Counted from the first letter of the stretch, positions 36,144 through 47,190 are shown. The stretch is 64,000 nucleotides of DNA from Diphasiastrum complanatum (GCA_029204225.1 CM055108.1:24993803-25057802), one strand, 5' to 3'. Made by a program: numbers and translations. Notes: generated from the sequence alone by a model not told the origin.

Positions 36144-37057
36144 TTTCTTGCTGTAGGAGCACATCCTGTTCGTACTTCTTTGGAAAGGTTTGCTGAACCT
36201 TTGACAGCGAATCATAGACTTGGTGAGCCTTTGTCAGGGAAAGGCTTAGTGCAGATTTGGGGATTCAGTTTCAATGCGAAATGCGATTCAAGTTCAGATA
36301 AGCTGAAAAAGGACCAGTCTGCTTCAGTCAACGTACGAGAAAAACATTCCACAGCTTTAATGCACATGGGAAAAAGAAGTTTTCCTCTATCTGAGCAACC
36401 TGGAATAATTGGTCATAGTGGAGAGGCATCTTTCAGAAAGCAAGGTTTTGACTTGAGCAACAATAGACACGAGGCTACTTTTCTCAGTGAGGCTGGCAAT
36501 GCCGTGCATATGATTCTTAATAATGTCTCTAATATAACTGGACTTGATGGTGTAGGTAGTCCATTGGGTGCAAAGAATGTCGATGAGATCAGCAATCGAA
36601 GCGGAAAAAGGACAGAACAATCAAAGCAAAATTTTGAACAAGGTATAGGGACATCCTTTTATAACAGAGATCATGTGGGAGCACAATCTATAGGTGATGT
36701 CTGTTTGGATGAAGGCTTTCTTATGGCTTCATCTAACTTGATGGGAAGTTGTTTGCATCCTTGTCACACTGAGCATGGAAAAGGATTGAACAAAAATGTG
36801 ATCAAACTCAAAGACATGGCTAGAGGGAAAGGTTCAGACGTTTCTGGAACAACTTTATCCTCTGGCAAGCAAAAATTAAATGTGTCTGGTGGTCAACACC
36901 CGGCCAAAATGGTCCTAGCCTTAGTCCATGAAGGAGAGGTCACTTGGGATTTGAAATGGCAACCTGTTGGAGATATTCCTGGAGAAGAAGCAGACGATCG
37001 TGAATCTTTGCGGTTGGGTATCCTGGCACTAATTCTAGGAGATGGGTCACTACAAGT
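36144..37057 (+). CDS. Host gene exon 5: large central exon
   Basis: Acceptor TGTCCTTGCAG precedes it and donor AAGT|GTAAGA follows. The exon codes about 304 residues. It starts FLAVGAHPVRTSLERFAEPL and continues with GKGLVQIWGFS, which is a WD40 strand. A low-conservation insert of about 220 residues rich in Ser, Gly and Lys follows. It ends with MVLALVHEGEVTWDLKWQP and ILALILGDGSLQ, matching the family's LAHNGKVxWDxKWRP and LLGxGSLEVW. Phase 2 at the end fits exon 6. Confidence 0.85.
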
Positions 37058-37680
37058 GTAAGAAACTTTACTTTTTCATGCCATTTCATTTTTTTAATTA
37101 CAATCGTTCTATTTTATTTTTGTGGAGTGTCTTGTTTTGGTTTACACATTTCGAAAAGTTCTTTGGCATTCAGAACAGTTTTCCTGTTTTTTGAAAGGTG
37201 CTGGCTACTTTTTCCTGTTTTAGATGCATGTCTTCTCAAGTTCAACTCATGTTTTGGAGAAGTGTGTCACTGATTGTTATATGAGTGGTCCGAGCTTTGT
37301 ATGCTGATGTATTATCGACAAATAGTTATACACGAATGTTTGGAGTCTGGACCTTGGGTCCTTTTTGGTTTTTAGTAACCTCTATAATCTATTATGCAAT
37401 AAATAATTAAAGGACCAAATACCATATATCAGGGGTCCAATCTCTTATAAAAACTCTGGGACCCACTCTACATAGATCTTTTTGAAAATAGATATGCTAT
37501 TTGCTTATAGAGCATAGGCAACTTCAATGTGACCCATGAGATGGTTACATCAAATCTTAATTAGCTGCAGTGCAATTTGAATATTTATTTTACTTGTTTT
37601 AGGATTCCAAAATTGTCTTTGTTATTTGCTATATTTTTTGTAAGCTAGGGAACATGTGAGATGTAACAGAAATGTCCCTA
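37058..37680. other. Left end of intron 5
   Basis: No coding or repeat structure recognised. Confidence 0.4.
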
Positions 37681-37770
37681 AGGAAAATTTATGCTATCAG
37701 CCAGTGACCCTACGATCTTTGGTGGCCTATGAGGACCAGAGTTGTGTAGCCTTGATGATCAGATAGGTTC
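37681..37770 (+). pseudogene. Tiny plus-strand LINE ORF2 fragment
   Basis: The plus strand reads VTLRSLVAYEDQSCVALMIR. It matches the end of the zf-RVT region of the minus-strand LINEs (TLRSLIAYED...ALMIREM). It is opposite in orientation to the LINE chain next to it. Confidence 0.65.
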
Positions 37771-37839
37771 CGGTTGAGGAGTACCACATGCTCTACCAAG
37801 ATTGATAGAGGACAGAGTCTAAGGCAACGATCCATCACC

Positions 37840-38226
37840 TCATATTTCTCTTGACGCCGCGCATGGTACGGTGAGTCTTCATTCTCTTGATGGCCGCTAG
37901 GACCATATCACAGGTAAAGAATGTGAACTCACATGGACCAGGGGGGGGTGGGGGGTGGGGGGTGGGGCGCGGTGGGTATGGTGTATAATGTAGTCACATA
38001 TATAGTCCAGGTGTGTAGGTCTTGAAGGAGAGGAGGTGGAGTGTGGGGAATAAACTCATGCCATAAAGTACCTCTGGATGAACTGAAAAGAGAATCGACA
38101 AGACGTTTCCCTTCTTGTGTTTCATATACACATTTTCTACAACGGAGTGTGCAATAAAGTGATCGACGGGCTGTATGAAGAAGATATTGCTCATGTAAGG
38201 AGCGGCACTCGGCATCAAGGGGGGGG
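37840..38226 (-). pseudogene. LINE-4 fragment: endonuclease-RT linker
   Basis: On the minus strand, starting right after a (CT)n tract: DAECRSLH, RSLYCTLRCRKCVYETQEG, FIPHTPPPLLQDL and FTCDMVLAAIKRMK. These match the linker of LINE-2 and LINE-6. A G-rich run (37,940-37,975) and a break follow. It is truncated at both ends. Confidence 0.7.
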
Positions 38227-38256
38227 GAGAGAGAGAGAGAGAGAGAAAGAAAGAAA
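38227..38256. repeat. (GA)n/(GAAA)n tract: tail of LINE-5
   Basis: About 20 bp of GA then GAAA repeats. It links the 3' end of LINE-5 to LINE-4. Confidence 0.9.
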
Positions 38257-38552
38257 GCTTTATTAATGTCTTTTCCATGCCAAAAGGCATATAAGACTAG
38301 TAAATGTACATGTCAAGTATGTGGTAACCATAGGAGTGTATGAAACGTCTGCAAAACAATAACAAAAGTAGCAAGTCTAGAGCTAAAGCTATAAACTGAA
38401 ATAGATGTGATGCTATAAGAAACAAGTGGGAGCATGTATACTGCTAACAGTCATGAGTAAGGTATGACACTATCATCTAGTCCTGTCCTGCTGGTGCTGA
38501 TGCTATAGAAGGATGTAATACGGCCTGTGGCATGAAGGGCCACTGGTGGTCT

Positions 38553-38554
<2 letters not shown>
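38257..38554 (-). pseudogene. LINE-5: 5'-truncated copy (ORF2 tail and 3' UTR)
   Basis: It starts right after a (CT)n tract with QRPPVALHATGRITSFYSIS, the end of the ORF2 tail. The 3' UTR is nearly identical to that of LINE-2 and the hairpin is at 38,277-38,290. Confidence 0.8.

Positions 38555-38636
<82 letters not shown>
38555..38636. repeat. (GA)n tract: tail of LINE-6
   Basis: A GA tract of about 82 bp between the LINE-6 3' end (hairpin 38,659-38,672, then AATAAAGC) and the truncated start of LINE-5. Confidence 0.95.
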
Positions 38637-38640
<4 letters not shown>

Positions 38641-41188
38641 TTTATTAATGTCTTTTCTGTGCCAAAAGGCATATAAGACAGATAAAAGTACATGTCAAGT
38701 ATGTGGTAACTGTGGGAGCGTATATAAATGTCTCCAAAGACTATGCATAAAAAAGAGCAACGTAACTAAATACTATAAACTTAAGCCAGTAAGTAGGAGC
38801 ATAGGAAAAGCTGATGTAGAGCATATCATCCTGCATTGCTGCTGAAAAAGGATGTGATACGAGCTGCAACATGAGATAGTGTTGGTCGTCACTGACCTCG
38901 TCTAGGAGGGCGGAAGATGAGCATGATAGGACGGGTAGTGCGAGTTGCGCCATGAATATGAGTGGTGCACTATCTCTGATATCTGTGAGGGAGTGCATCG
39001 TTGTCATCGTCTAACTCTATATCTCGGCGTGGCTGTCTCCTAGAGAAGAAGGAGGTAATCTGAGCCTGAGTGCTGGGATGTGTCTGATGATGAGCTGACT
39101 GGTACATATTATGTCGTAGCAGGAACATCTCTCGTATCATAAGTGCAACATAGTGAGGGTCCTCATATGCTATGAGTGATCAAAGTGTAGTGGGCATGTC
39201 TCGGAATAGGTAGTGGTATCTCCCTCTGATCTCATAATATACAGGGCAACTGAAGATGAAGTGCTCCTCAGACTCCACCTCATGCAAGGAACATAGCTGA
39301 CATAATCTCTCCTCCCTCGGGGTGCCTTGGAATCTCCCAGGCTCGATAGTCTCTGGAAAAGAAGATGTCGTGGAACAGAGTCAAAAGCTTTGCGAAAATC
39401 CACAAAGCAACAGTAAATTCTCTGTTTCCGATGTCGAGCCTCCTCAATAATGCATCTCAAAATGAAGATCTGGTCTGAAGTAGAATATCCCGGTCTGAAA
39501 CCAGCTTGACCCATAGCGTGTAAACCCTCAGTTTCAGCAAAAGATCCAGTGACTGTCTGTAGTATAGAGCCATATATCTTAGCTAGAGTGTGGCCAATCA
39601 TAATGGTGCGGTAGTTTCCTACATTCATGGGATCACCTGCCTTGAGGATGGGGTGAAGGATATTAGTACACCAAGCCGTAGGAAAACCAGAAGTAACAGC
39701 TGTGTTAAAAACATGAGCAATGTAAGGGGAGATGAGATGTGCTACGGGCTTTAGGAAGTCTACACTTAAGGAGTCATAGTCAGTGGCTTTATTTAGTTTG
39801 GCATGTTTAATGGCGTTTTCAACCATGTCAGGGGTGAAAAGTGAGCAGTGGTCAGGTCTCGGTGAGAGTGAGGTAGGAGGAGAGTCCGTGGTATATAACT
39901 CCGTGGCATACTCGATCCAGGATTCGATGGCTATGGGGGCCAATGTTGAAGAGTGTCTGGTGAAATGTTTCCAGAAAAAAGAGGAGGAGGGTGAATCTAA
40001 AGAGTTGATCATTTTTTGGCAGAGTGATTGTAGGTACTTGATCTTCTTTGTTCTGGTGGTTCTATGATATTCTTTCTGGCATTGTTTGAGTGTGGCAGGG
40101 GAGTGTGACCTGGCATATGTCACATGATTGTGAAGAGAGCGGCATTCTGCATCATACCATCTGTTGTGAACACTTCTGTGAGATGATGTCGTTTTGGTGG
40201 GGAAGGATGAGGAAGCAGCAGCTAAGAGGGATGTAGAGAGAAAAGTGGCTTGCTGGTCAATTGGTGCCATGAACGGGAAGTTAGCGAGTAGTTGGGATAA
40301 GATTGTGGTGTAATTAGTGAATCCAGATTGGGTGAAAGGAATACGTTTATGAGTGGGAAGAGAGCAAGAAATTTGCAAAGAAGAGGTTATGTGACCAAGT
40401 GAGATGTGTAAGAGTGAGTGATCGGAAATGGTAGGGGGTGTGATGGAGAAATCAGAAATGTGAGAGATCAAAGCAGGTGATCCAATGAAGTAGTCGACCA
40501 CACTATGTCCTCCACCATGAGGATAGCATGTATATGCTGATGAGGAAGGCCACTGTGTGAGGCCATTCAAAATGGCAAGAGCGTGTGTCTCTGCTAGAGT
40601 GATCAACTGCTCCCCGAAAGATGTAGCTGGAGTGTCTGCATCCTGTGATACCCGGTCTAGCCCCATATCCAAAAGGTAAAGCCTGAGAAGATCCGTAGCT
40701 GCATGAAATTCGGTTTGTCTAGAGCTTGTGCGGGCGTTGAAATCACCTGCTAGTAAAATGGAACCCTGCTGAGAAAAGATAGCAATATCATCTGAGAGAG
40801 CCTGAAAAGGGTCCCCGCCAAACTCAGCAAACACTGAGGTCTGTGGAGCAAAATAGCATACAGCTATATAGATGTCCTGAGGTAATCCCAATAGTGAGCC
40901 AATAATGTGTAACCAAATATAGCGAGCGTATGGATCTTGTTTAACCATCTGAACTGTGGTGTCTCTGTATAAACAAGCTACTCCTCCAGATCCTCGACAA
41001 GTTTTTCCCCTAACAAATGGACGAAAAGCAGAATGCCAAGAGTACTCCTGTATATTTGGAAGAGGATGATATAAGGACTCATGAGTTTCAGCCAACAACA
41101 AAATGTCGCATTTTCTAATAAAATCAGCAAAGTCTCCGGCTGATGACGAAGATAAAAAACCATTACAATTCCAGAAGCCAAGTCTCAA
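38637..41188 (-). pseudogene. LINE-6 ORF2: intact endonuclease, RT deleted in the palm, PIP-like tail
   Basis: ORF2 starts MRLGFWNCNGFLSSSSAGDF at 41,188. It has an APE endonuclease with ILLLAETHE, ILLAGDFNARTSSRQTEFH, GGHSVVDYFIGSP and ISDHSLLHI, apparently intact. RT follows: GNYRTIMIGHTLAKIYG, MGQAGFRPGYSTSDQ and CCFVDFRKAFDSVPRHLLFQ. At about 39,345-39,350 a deletion joins this to the zf-RVT region (GRFQGTPREERLCQLC, HFIFSCPVYYEIRGRY), removing YADD and the thumb. The C terminus reads REMFLLRHNMYQ, then QAQITSFFSRRQPRRDIELD and further down AARITSFFSS. The 3' UTR and hairpin end at 38,637. Confidence 0.85.
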
Positions 41189-41236
41189 ATTGGTAGGGGA
41201 TCTCGGGTAGCTTCTATATCCGGGGGCCCCTAGTTC

Positions 41237-42145
41237 CTATTGTGGAAGGTCGAAAAATCTCGGTTTCCCGTCAATAAAAACAACCCTTTGCCCTTTCTCT
41301 TTCGCTTCAAGGATAATCTTTTTTCTTGCCAACCATTGAGTATTTGTTAAGTCATCATCCATATAAATGAAAGTACCTTTAAGCTTTGCCCTAAGCCGAA
41401 GGGCAGCATTGCGTTGTGAAAGCGAGCGGAACTTGATAAACAAAACATTGTCATCAAATTTACTGCGCCAAGCAGTATCAAAACCGTCAGCCACATGAGA
41501 TAACTTGGAAATGAGCAAATCCGTAGCTTCTTCCAACGGTTTTCCACCATTGGCAATGCCTCTTACTCTAATGTTAAAGGCTTTTTTGGCCCTTCTGGCT
41601 TGTTCACCCAAAACTGTCTCCAAATCGTTTTCCTTCGGAAAAGATGAAATCTGAGAGTGATTACCTTGCTTAAGGATCGATGTCGTTTCTTCAACCTGTT
41701 TTGCGAGTGATGAGAGTTTGCTGCCCATATCATCCGGTTTGAAGAGTGCTGCCCACGTTTTCGTCTCCTCGACTTGTTTCTCCAAGCTATTGATCTTGTT
41801 GGAAGTCTCCTCCAAGGCACTTTTTTCTGCAATTCGTTGCTTAAGATATATATTTTCTTGCTCAAGCTGCTCCACACGTTCCGTGACACCAAAAAGATCC
41901 TTAGCTAACTTGCTATTTTCAGCTTCAAAGAGGTGTAGTTGTTTCTTAAGTCCAAGAATTTCTTGCCGGATAAAACTAAGATCATAAGCAAAAAGACTTT
42001 CGGTAGGTTTGGAAGGAGTGTAGTCAATGGCAGCCATGTTGATAGTTTCTGTCACCGAAGACGGCTCCTCCATCACTACCGGTGATGGGGGGGTGTCCAA
42101 CAGGGAGGGGGGTGTAAGAACACCCTCCTTTTTCTTAGGTGCCAT
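41237..42145 (-). CDS. LINE-6 ORF1: intact coiled coil-RRM-CTD protein
   Basis: An uninterrupted frame of 302 codons from MAPKKKEGVLTPPS to GKPRFFDLPQ. Residues about 50-165 form a coiled coil (KKQLHLFEAENSKLAKDL, VEQLEQENIYLKQRIAEKSA, INSLEKQVEETKTW). Residues about 190-260 are RRM-like (FNIRVRGIANGGKP, VLFIKFRSLSQRNAA). The end (GTFIYMDDDLTNTQWLARKK) resembles the C-terminal domain of L1 ORF1, whose pattern is a strand, Asp, then an Arg-rich helix. The role would be RNA-binding chaperone and trimer. ORF2 begins 48 bp downstream. The upstream frame also opens through (CT)n as Ser-Leu repeats, but the ATG at 42,145 with its MAPKKK start is the likelier one. Confidence 0.75.
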   Translation of the reverse strand: MAPKKKEGVLTPPSLLDTPPSPVVMEEPSSVTETINMAAIDYTPSKPTESLFAYDLSFIRQEILGLKKQLHLFEAENSKLAKDLFGVTERVEQLEQENIYLKQRIAEKSALEETSNKINSLEKQVEETKTWAALFKPDDMGSKLSSLAKQVEETTSILKQGNHSQISSFPKENDLETVLGEQARRAKKAFNIRVRGIANGGKPLEEATDLLISKLSHVADGFDTAWRSKFDDNVLFIKFRSLSQRNAALRLRAKLKGTFIYMDDDLTNTQWLARKKIILEAKEKGQRVVFIDGKPRFFDLPQ

Positions 42146-42167
42146 AGGAGGCGGTAAGCAGATGGAG

Positions 42168-42171
<4 letters not shown>

Positions 42172-42217
<46 letters not shown>
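42172..42217. repeat. (GA)n tract: junction LINE-7 tail / LINE-6 start
   Basis: About 46 bp of GA. Here LINE-7 ends ...GGAAAAGAC directly in (CT)n, without the usual ATTAATAAAGC. Confidence 0.95.
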
Positions 42218-42219
<2 letters not shown>

Positions 42220-42735
42220 CTTTTCCATGCATATAAGACTAGTAAAAATACATGTCAAGTATGTGGTAACAATGGGAGCGTATGAAACGTCTTCGAAACA
42301 GTAAGAAAGAAACATCTAATATGAACTGAAATAAGTGCAGTAAGATATGTAGGAGCATAGATGCAACTGGATGTCTACAATAAATGATAACACTATCATC
42401 ATGTCTTGTTGATGCTGATGCTATAAAAAGATGTGATGCGAGTTGCAGCATGGGGGAGCTCTAATAGCTGCTTATGTCGTCTAGGAATGTCAGAAGTGTG
42501 TCTCCTCATAAGAGCTCTAACAACTTGGGCAACAACATGGCTATGAATGGTGCACTGTCTTTGATCTCTGTAAACATGTATGCCGTCCTCATCATCATGC
42601 TTTGGGTCGCGTCGTGACCTTCTCCTAGAGAAGAAAGAAGGAATCAAAGGCTGAGAAATAATATGCAGAGATCTTTGACATAGATCCCACCGCAATAAGC
42701 ATCAGCGACACAAAGCATCATATAGAGTGACAAAG
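42218..42735 (-). pseudogene. LINE-7: 5'-truncated copy (ORF2 tail and 3' UTR)
   Basis: The minus strand reads LRWDLCQRSLHIISQPLIPS then FFSRRRSRRDPKHDDEDG, and further down ELPHAATRITSFYSIS. This is the same two-motif ORF2 tail as in LINE-2 and LINE-6. The hairpin is collapsed to CATGCATAT (deletion) at about 42,225. Confidence 0.8.
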
Positions 42736-42739
42736 GTTC

Positions 42740-43084
42740 AAGATCGGGAAAATCCTTTTTTTCAAATGTGTTTTGACTACAGATTGATGAATAGTTGGCC
42801 ATATGATATTAGAGTGGGAGCCCTCTTGTAGGAGGGTGCACTATTTATCCCTTTTGACTAGGTTTACTAACATTATCTTATCCTCTAGAAGCCTTCATGA
42901 AGGTTCCATTTTAGGGCGTCCTTGTGGGTATAAGTAGGACCTATTGTCATTCATTTCATAGCTAATGATATTGATCTCTCTTTAGTCTTCTTAATCATTC
43001 TCTTTGCTGCTTTCTAGGGTTAATTCTTGCTTATATGTTGCTTTCTTAGCTTAGCGATTGATCTTTTGTAAATCTGTTTGTAGT
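42740..43084 (+). repeat. 5' LTR of Gypsy element 2 (truncated)
   Basis: It matches 48,357-48,591 (GGCCATATGATATTA, GTGGGTATAAGTAGGACC, GGGTTAATTCTTGCTTAT). It ends TTGTAGT and is followed by PBS-like TGGTATCAAAG at 43,086. It has a TATA-like GGGTATAAG. The start is not clear and seems cut at the LINE-7 border. Confidence 0.7.
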
Positions 43085-43370
43085 TTGGTATCAAAGTAGT
43101 TTCCTTGGTGGATCTTAAGCGGAAGCATTTCCGCTAAACTTGGCGGCTTGGGAAAAAAAAAAATCTGGTAGATTATTTCCGACGGCTATTTCAGCAGCTG
43201 CTATTGTTTCTGGTAGCTATTTTGGTATATTTTCTAAGCAGTACCTATTGCATTTTCTAGCATGTTATGAACAGATTCACAAGTATTAGTATCAACAATG
43301 CATAAAAAACAGCAAAAGGCATTCACATAGCATTCTCCAACTAAGAAATTGTATGAATATCAATAGCCGC
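43085..43370 (+). other. Leader of Gypsy element 2
   Basis: A degenerate primer site (TGGTATCAAAGTAG) followed by CTTAAGCGGAAGCATTTCCGCTAAACTTGGCGG. This resembles the leader of Gypsy element 1 near 30,130 in reverse orientation, which shows the two elements are related. No gag follows on this strand. Confidence 0.6.
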
Positions 43371-43377
43371 CGATAGC

Positions 43378-43839
43378 TTAGGCAGATCTCCAACAAAGAT
43401 CTGGGGGACGACCGTCCCATTCAACCAAAAACTGGACAAGACGACGACGACGACGACGTAAAACGACCCAAACCTGTAAAATAGCAGCAGTTAAAAATGG
43501 AAAAAGTTCAGGATCAGTAGGAAACAAAGGATCACAAGGTTCACCAGGAAAAAGAGACAAACGAAGTAGACTAACATGAAAAATGTCACAAGCACGAGTA
43601 GTAGCAGGTAACTGTAAATGATAAGTAATAGGCCTAAGTTCTTCCACAATCTGGAAAGGACAATAGTAATGTGCAGACAATTTCTCAGTAAGAGAACGAC
43701 CCTGTACAAAGTTCTGACGTGCAAAAGATAAACGAACATAAACAGACTGGCCCTCATCAAACTCTAAAAAAGACCTATGACAATCAGTCAAGGACTTATA
43801 GCGATGTTGAGCTCGCACCAAATGTTGTTGTGCTTGCAC
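43378..43839 (-). pseudogene. Gypsy element 3: integrase C terminus and chromodomain-like tail
   Basis: An open minus-strand frame of 153 codons: FVQGRSLTEKLSAHYYCPFQ, TRACDIFHVSLLRL, TDPELFPFLTAAILQV and then VQFLVEWDGRPPD. The match to the Gypsy element 1 tail is close. RRRRRR (about 43,440-43,458) is an arginine codon run. The tail is truncated at TWEP. Confidence 0.8.
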
Positions 43840-45330
43840 AATTGAATCATGAGAGTTAGTAAGAAAAGAAGAAAAAGTAACATGAACATCATTAGGAGGG
43901 GTGGAATACGTAATAGTAGCAGAGAATATCCATTAGCCAACAGAAATGGAGACACACCTGTGTTGGTACTAACCTACTTATAACTGTAATCTGCAAAACA
44001 CAAATGATGATTCCAATCGCAAACGGAACCATCAACCATATGTGTCAGCGATATAGGTGCCCCAAGAAAGGATAACAACATCAGAAGACCAGCACCAAGG
44101 AGTAGGAACATAAGCAAATGACAGTCACGCTGCAATATCGTGGAAGACCAAGCGATATGCCAGGAAACATGAAGCATAAAGACATCGTCCTAACAAAGGA
44201 TAGCTAGAATGGAGAAATGTGCACCAACATGGTCAAAAGCCCAAGGTATCCATAAGGCCCATGAATGAGAAGTAGCAATGGCACATGGTACCCTGGAGGC
44301 ACTTATCGCGAGAAGATCATCATGCCAAGAGATCCATAAGGTCCAAGAAAGCAACGCATTATCTACAAAAACATGATGCATGAAAGCAGTAGCAACAAAT
44401 CTAGAATTAGTAGAGGCCCCAACGAAGAATAGCCGAAATACTCATCTAGAAGGACCTCATATGGACATACCAAGCCATCATAGGATGCAACAAAAACAGA
44501 TCGAGAATTAGATGACCCATTGGAACTCGCCACAAGTGCCATCCCAAAGTACACACCAGGTGCACAAGTGAGGAATAGAAGAACATGAAAAGTGCAACCA
44601 CATAGAAAGGGCAGGGAGACCGCAACCAGGGAACTAGCATAAGGAAGAGCAGCAACTGAAGTCACTGGAATAACTGAAAGAAGAAATGCATTGGAATGAG
44701 GAGTAGCAAGCTCAACTGATATACGAAAAGTAGAGCAAGAAATCAATAGCAAGTGTCAGAGCAATATCCACCTGTAGCTGGGAATGCATATCAAAGCATA
44801 TGTGAGCAGCACTGAAGTACATGGCGGCAACATCCCAAAAAAATAACCAAGAAAGGAGAAGAATCTCTCTCAAGGTACTCTGATGGTCCAGGAACACCAG
44901 GAAAAAGTGGCAACTCAGTAACAACATCGAAGACCAAGTGATATGGAGCAACCGGAATTGCCAGGGAACCTGAAGATCATCCTGACAAACAGTAGCTAGG
45001 ACGGAGGCAATAACCCAAGCTATCAGGAGATGCCAAGCCTGACAATGAGCAACAATCCAACCAATAGATAAAGAGCCACATGCGTAGTCATGGAAACCAA
45101 CTTCCAAGATATCTGCACCACGGATGATTAGTAACATGGAAAAAGCAGCACCAATCAATAGGTCCAAATGAAATCCAAGCTATACGTAATAACCATGAAT
45201 GCCAAATATCAAGAGGTAAAAATGAATCAGTAGCATGAAAAGCCTCTAGAGCATATAAGGCCCAAAGCGGCAGTAGGGTAGAAACACCATCAAGGTATGT
45301 GGCATCAGTATCCTCAAAGGCTATCCAGAT
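43840..45330 (-). pseudogene. Gypsy element 3: heavily decayed internal part
   Basis: The only clear motif is DWNHHLCFADYSYK at about 43,980-44,020, with GVSPFLLANGYS after a stop; it is integrase. Between 44,190 and 45,330 the sequence has no reliable domain, though its composition matches the flanking Gypsy. Assignment of that part is by position. Confidence 0.45.
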
Positions 45331-45339
45331 CAAATGTGG

Positions 45340-45660
45340 CAATGTTTATGCTCAGGATCGAAGAAGTTGAAGGACAAGTCAAGGAAGTCAAAACAAAACC
45401 ATTGGCCAAGGTAAAACAAAGTGTGAAAGATCCAAAGATTCGGAAGATATAGGGTAAATTTTCCGATGTGTTTGCTGATCGGTTACCCAAAGGTGAACCT
45501 CCTACCGGATTTGTGGACCATCCCGTTGAATTGGATTCGGGGACTAAACCGGTCAATTTACCACCTTACAGACTATCAAAGGCCGAAAAAGAAGAAGTCC
45601 ATAAACAGGTTCAGGAATTACTTTCACAAGAATTTATCGTTCGATTCATGACCAGTGAAC
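45340..45660 (+). pseudogene. Gypsy RT N-terminal fragment from a different family
   Basis: The plus-strand frame gives FSDVFADRLPKGEPPTGFVD, HPVELDSGTKPVNLPPYRLS and KEEVHKQVQELLSQEFIV. This is the region just before the RT palm of Ty3/Gypsy. It is unlike the corresponding part of element 1 and lies on the strand opposite to element 3, so it is a separate insertion or capture. No flanking LTR was seen. Confidence 0.75.
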
Positions 45661-46381
45661 ATGATATCTGTGAATCAAGGCATATAGGCGCAAGGCACTG
45701 AGCAACATCCTGTAGATATGGAGCAACATCAACCTGTAAAGCTAGAGCAACACCAAGGTACTTAGCATCAACATGTAGAGGTGACTCTAACTCGCTACGT
45801 GTATCCCTCTCGATCTGAGAGTCGATCACTATACAAGAAGACTCAATAGGTATTGATATATGTGACTCAATCTCAATAGAACTATGTGACTCGACAATAG
45901 GACTATGTGACGCGACAATAGGACTATACGTCTCGACAATAGGATTATGTGACTCTATCACTATCTCAGGACTATGTGAAGACTCAACCTCACATGCATA
46001 AGGTAACGCAGAAAGAGTGGTAGCAAATAGAAGATCTTCTAAAAATATGCCCGATATCAGAGTAGGATGAGTGCGACGATAGATGGAAAAGCAAACTTTT
46101 GCATGGCCATCTAACCACAAAGAAGCCATCATGATTTTCATAACATCTGAACATGAATAAGTGAAAAAATAATCCTCAAAATTATTCACCCAGCCGGTGA
46201 ATTCGACAATGCCACAAGATGTAGAGGAAAAATTGAAATACTTAGGAAAAGAAAAATGTAACATCATTTTGTCGTTTATATATTTTTTAACAAAATGGAA
46301 AACTAATAAAGAAACTGGAATCAAAACGGGAAAATGTAAAGTGTTAAGGAAAACGAACAAGAAATGTGACGAATGATCCAA
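45661..46381 (-). pseudogene. Gypsy element 3 gag fragment with SH(S/N)PIVE repeats
   Basis: The minus strand reads GIVEFTGWVNNFEDYFFTY and IMMASLWLDGHAKVCF, the capsid core of Ty3/Gypsy gag. After it comes a run of short repeats (SHSPEIVIESHNPIVET...) encoded by GACTCGACAATAGGACTATGT-like units at about 45,860-45,975. No knuckle was seen. Confidence 0.65.
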
Positions 46382-47190
46382 CCTTCACTTTAAAAGGTCA
46401 AAAATGGATACAAAATGGTCTTAATTATCAAGGAACGATAGGAAAGAACAAGATCCAATCACATATGCAAAAAGAACAACTGAACAAAATGAAAAGTAAA
46501 AAGAATACCCCTTTGGAAATCTTTGGATGAGTCCTCCGTTTGACATGAGACTTGGATCAATAGTCTTGTCTCAGCTTAGCACCCTCATCCATATGATTTT
46601 GTTGAATGAAAAAGATGGGTTTTTCCAAAAACTAAAAAATAGGGTTTCCAATAAACGACCAGCAAAAAAAATTACATCATCATGCTGAAAAGAAATACAC
46701 AATCTAAGGGAGAGGACTTTTGTCATTACCCCAACTTAGTTGTGGAAAGTTAATTGGGGAAACGGACAGTGTTTAGAAAATTCACCAGAAAAAGTTTGTT
46801 TTGAGTTATATTGGTTGTAAGACGCATGATTTATGAATCATCAAGATTCATCAGTAAAATTGTGTGCATAGAATATATACGAGACATATGGAGTAGTGTA
46901 TGTATGTGTGACTGATGTATGCATGAGGACTGCATGGGAGCTGTGACCTATTTATAGTTGGATTGCATGGGGATTGCATGAGTTCATGCACCTGATTCTA
47001 CTCTCTATATGTTGGAGTAGAAACTCGCCCATCGACACTTTTGGTTCAGGTTACCAAATGCTCTCTTCTCCCCAAGCATTCACATGGCATGGCTCAGGGG
47101 CTAGATCCAAGATTGATCTAGGATTGGTTGGGAGGTTTTGCTCCTATATGTCTCATGTTGTGTTCTCCTATTATCTTAGGGACTTTTCCT
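46382..47190. other. Unassigned sequence between Gypsy elements
   Basis: A leader-like GGAGAGGACTTTTGTCATTACCCC (about 46,710) matches the leader of element 1 and so belongs to element 3. From 46,740 to 47,190 no LTR partner or coding motif was found. Confidence 0.4.
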
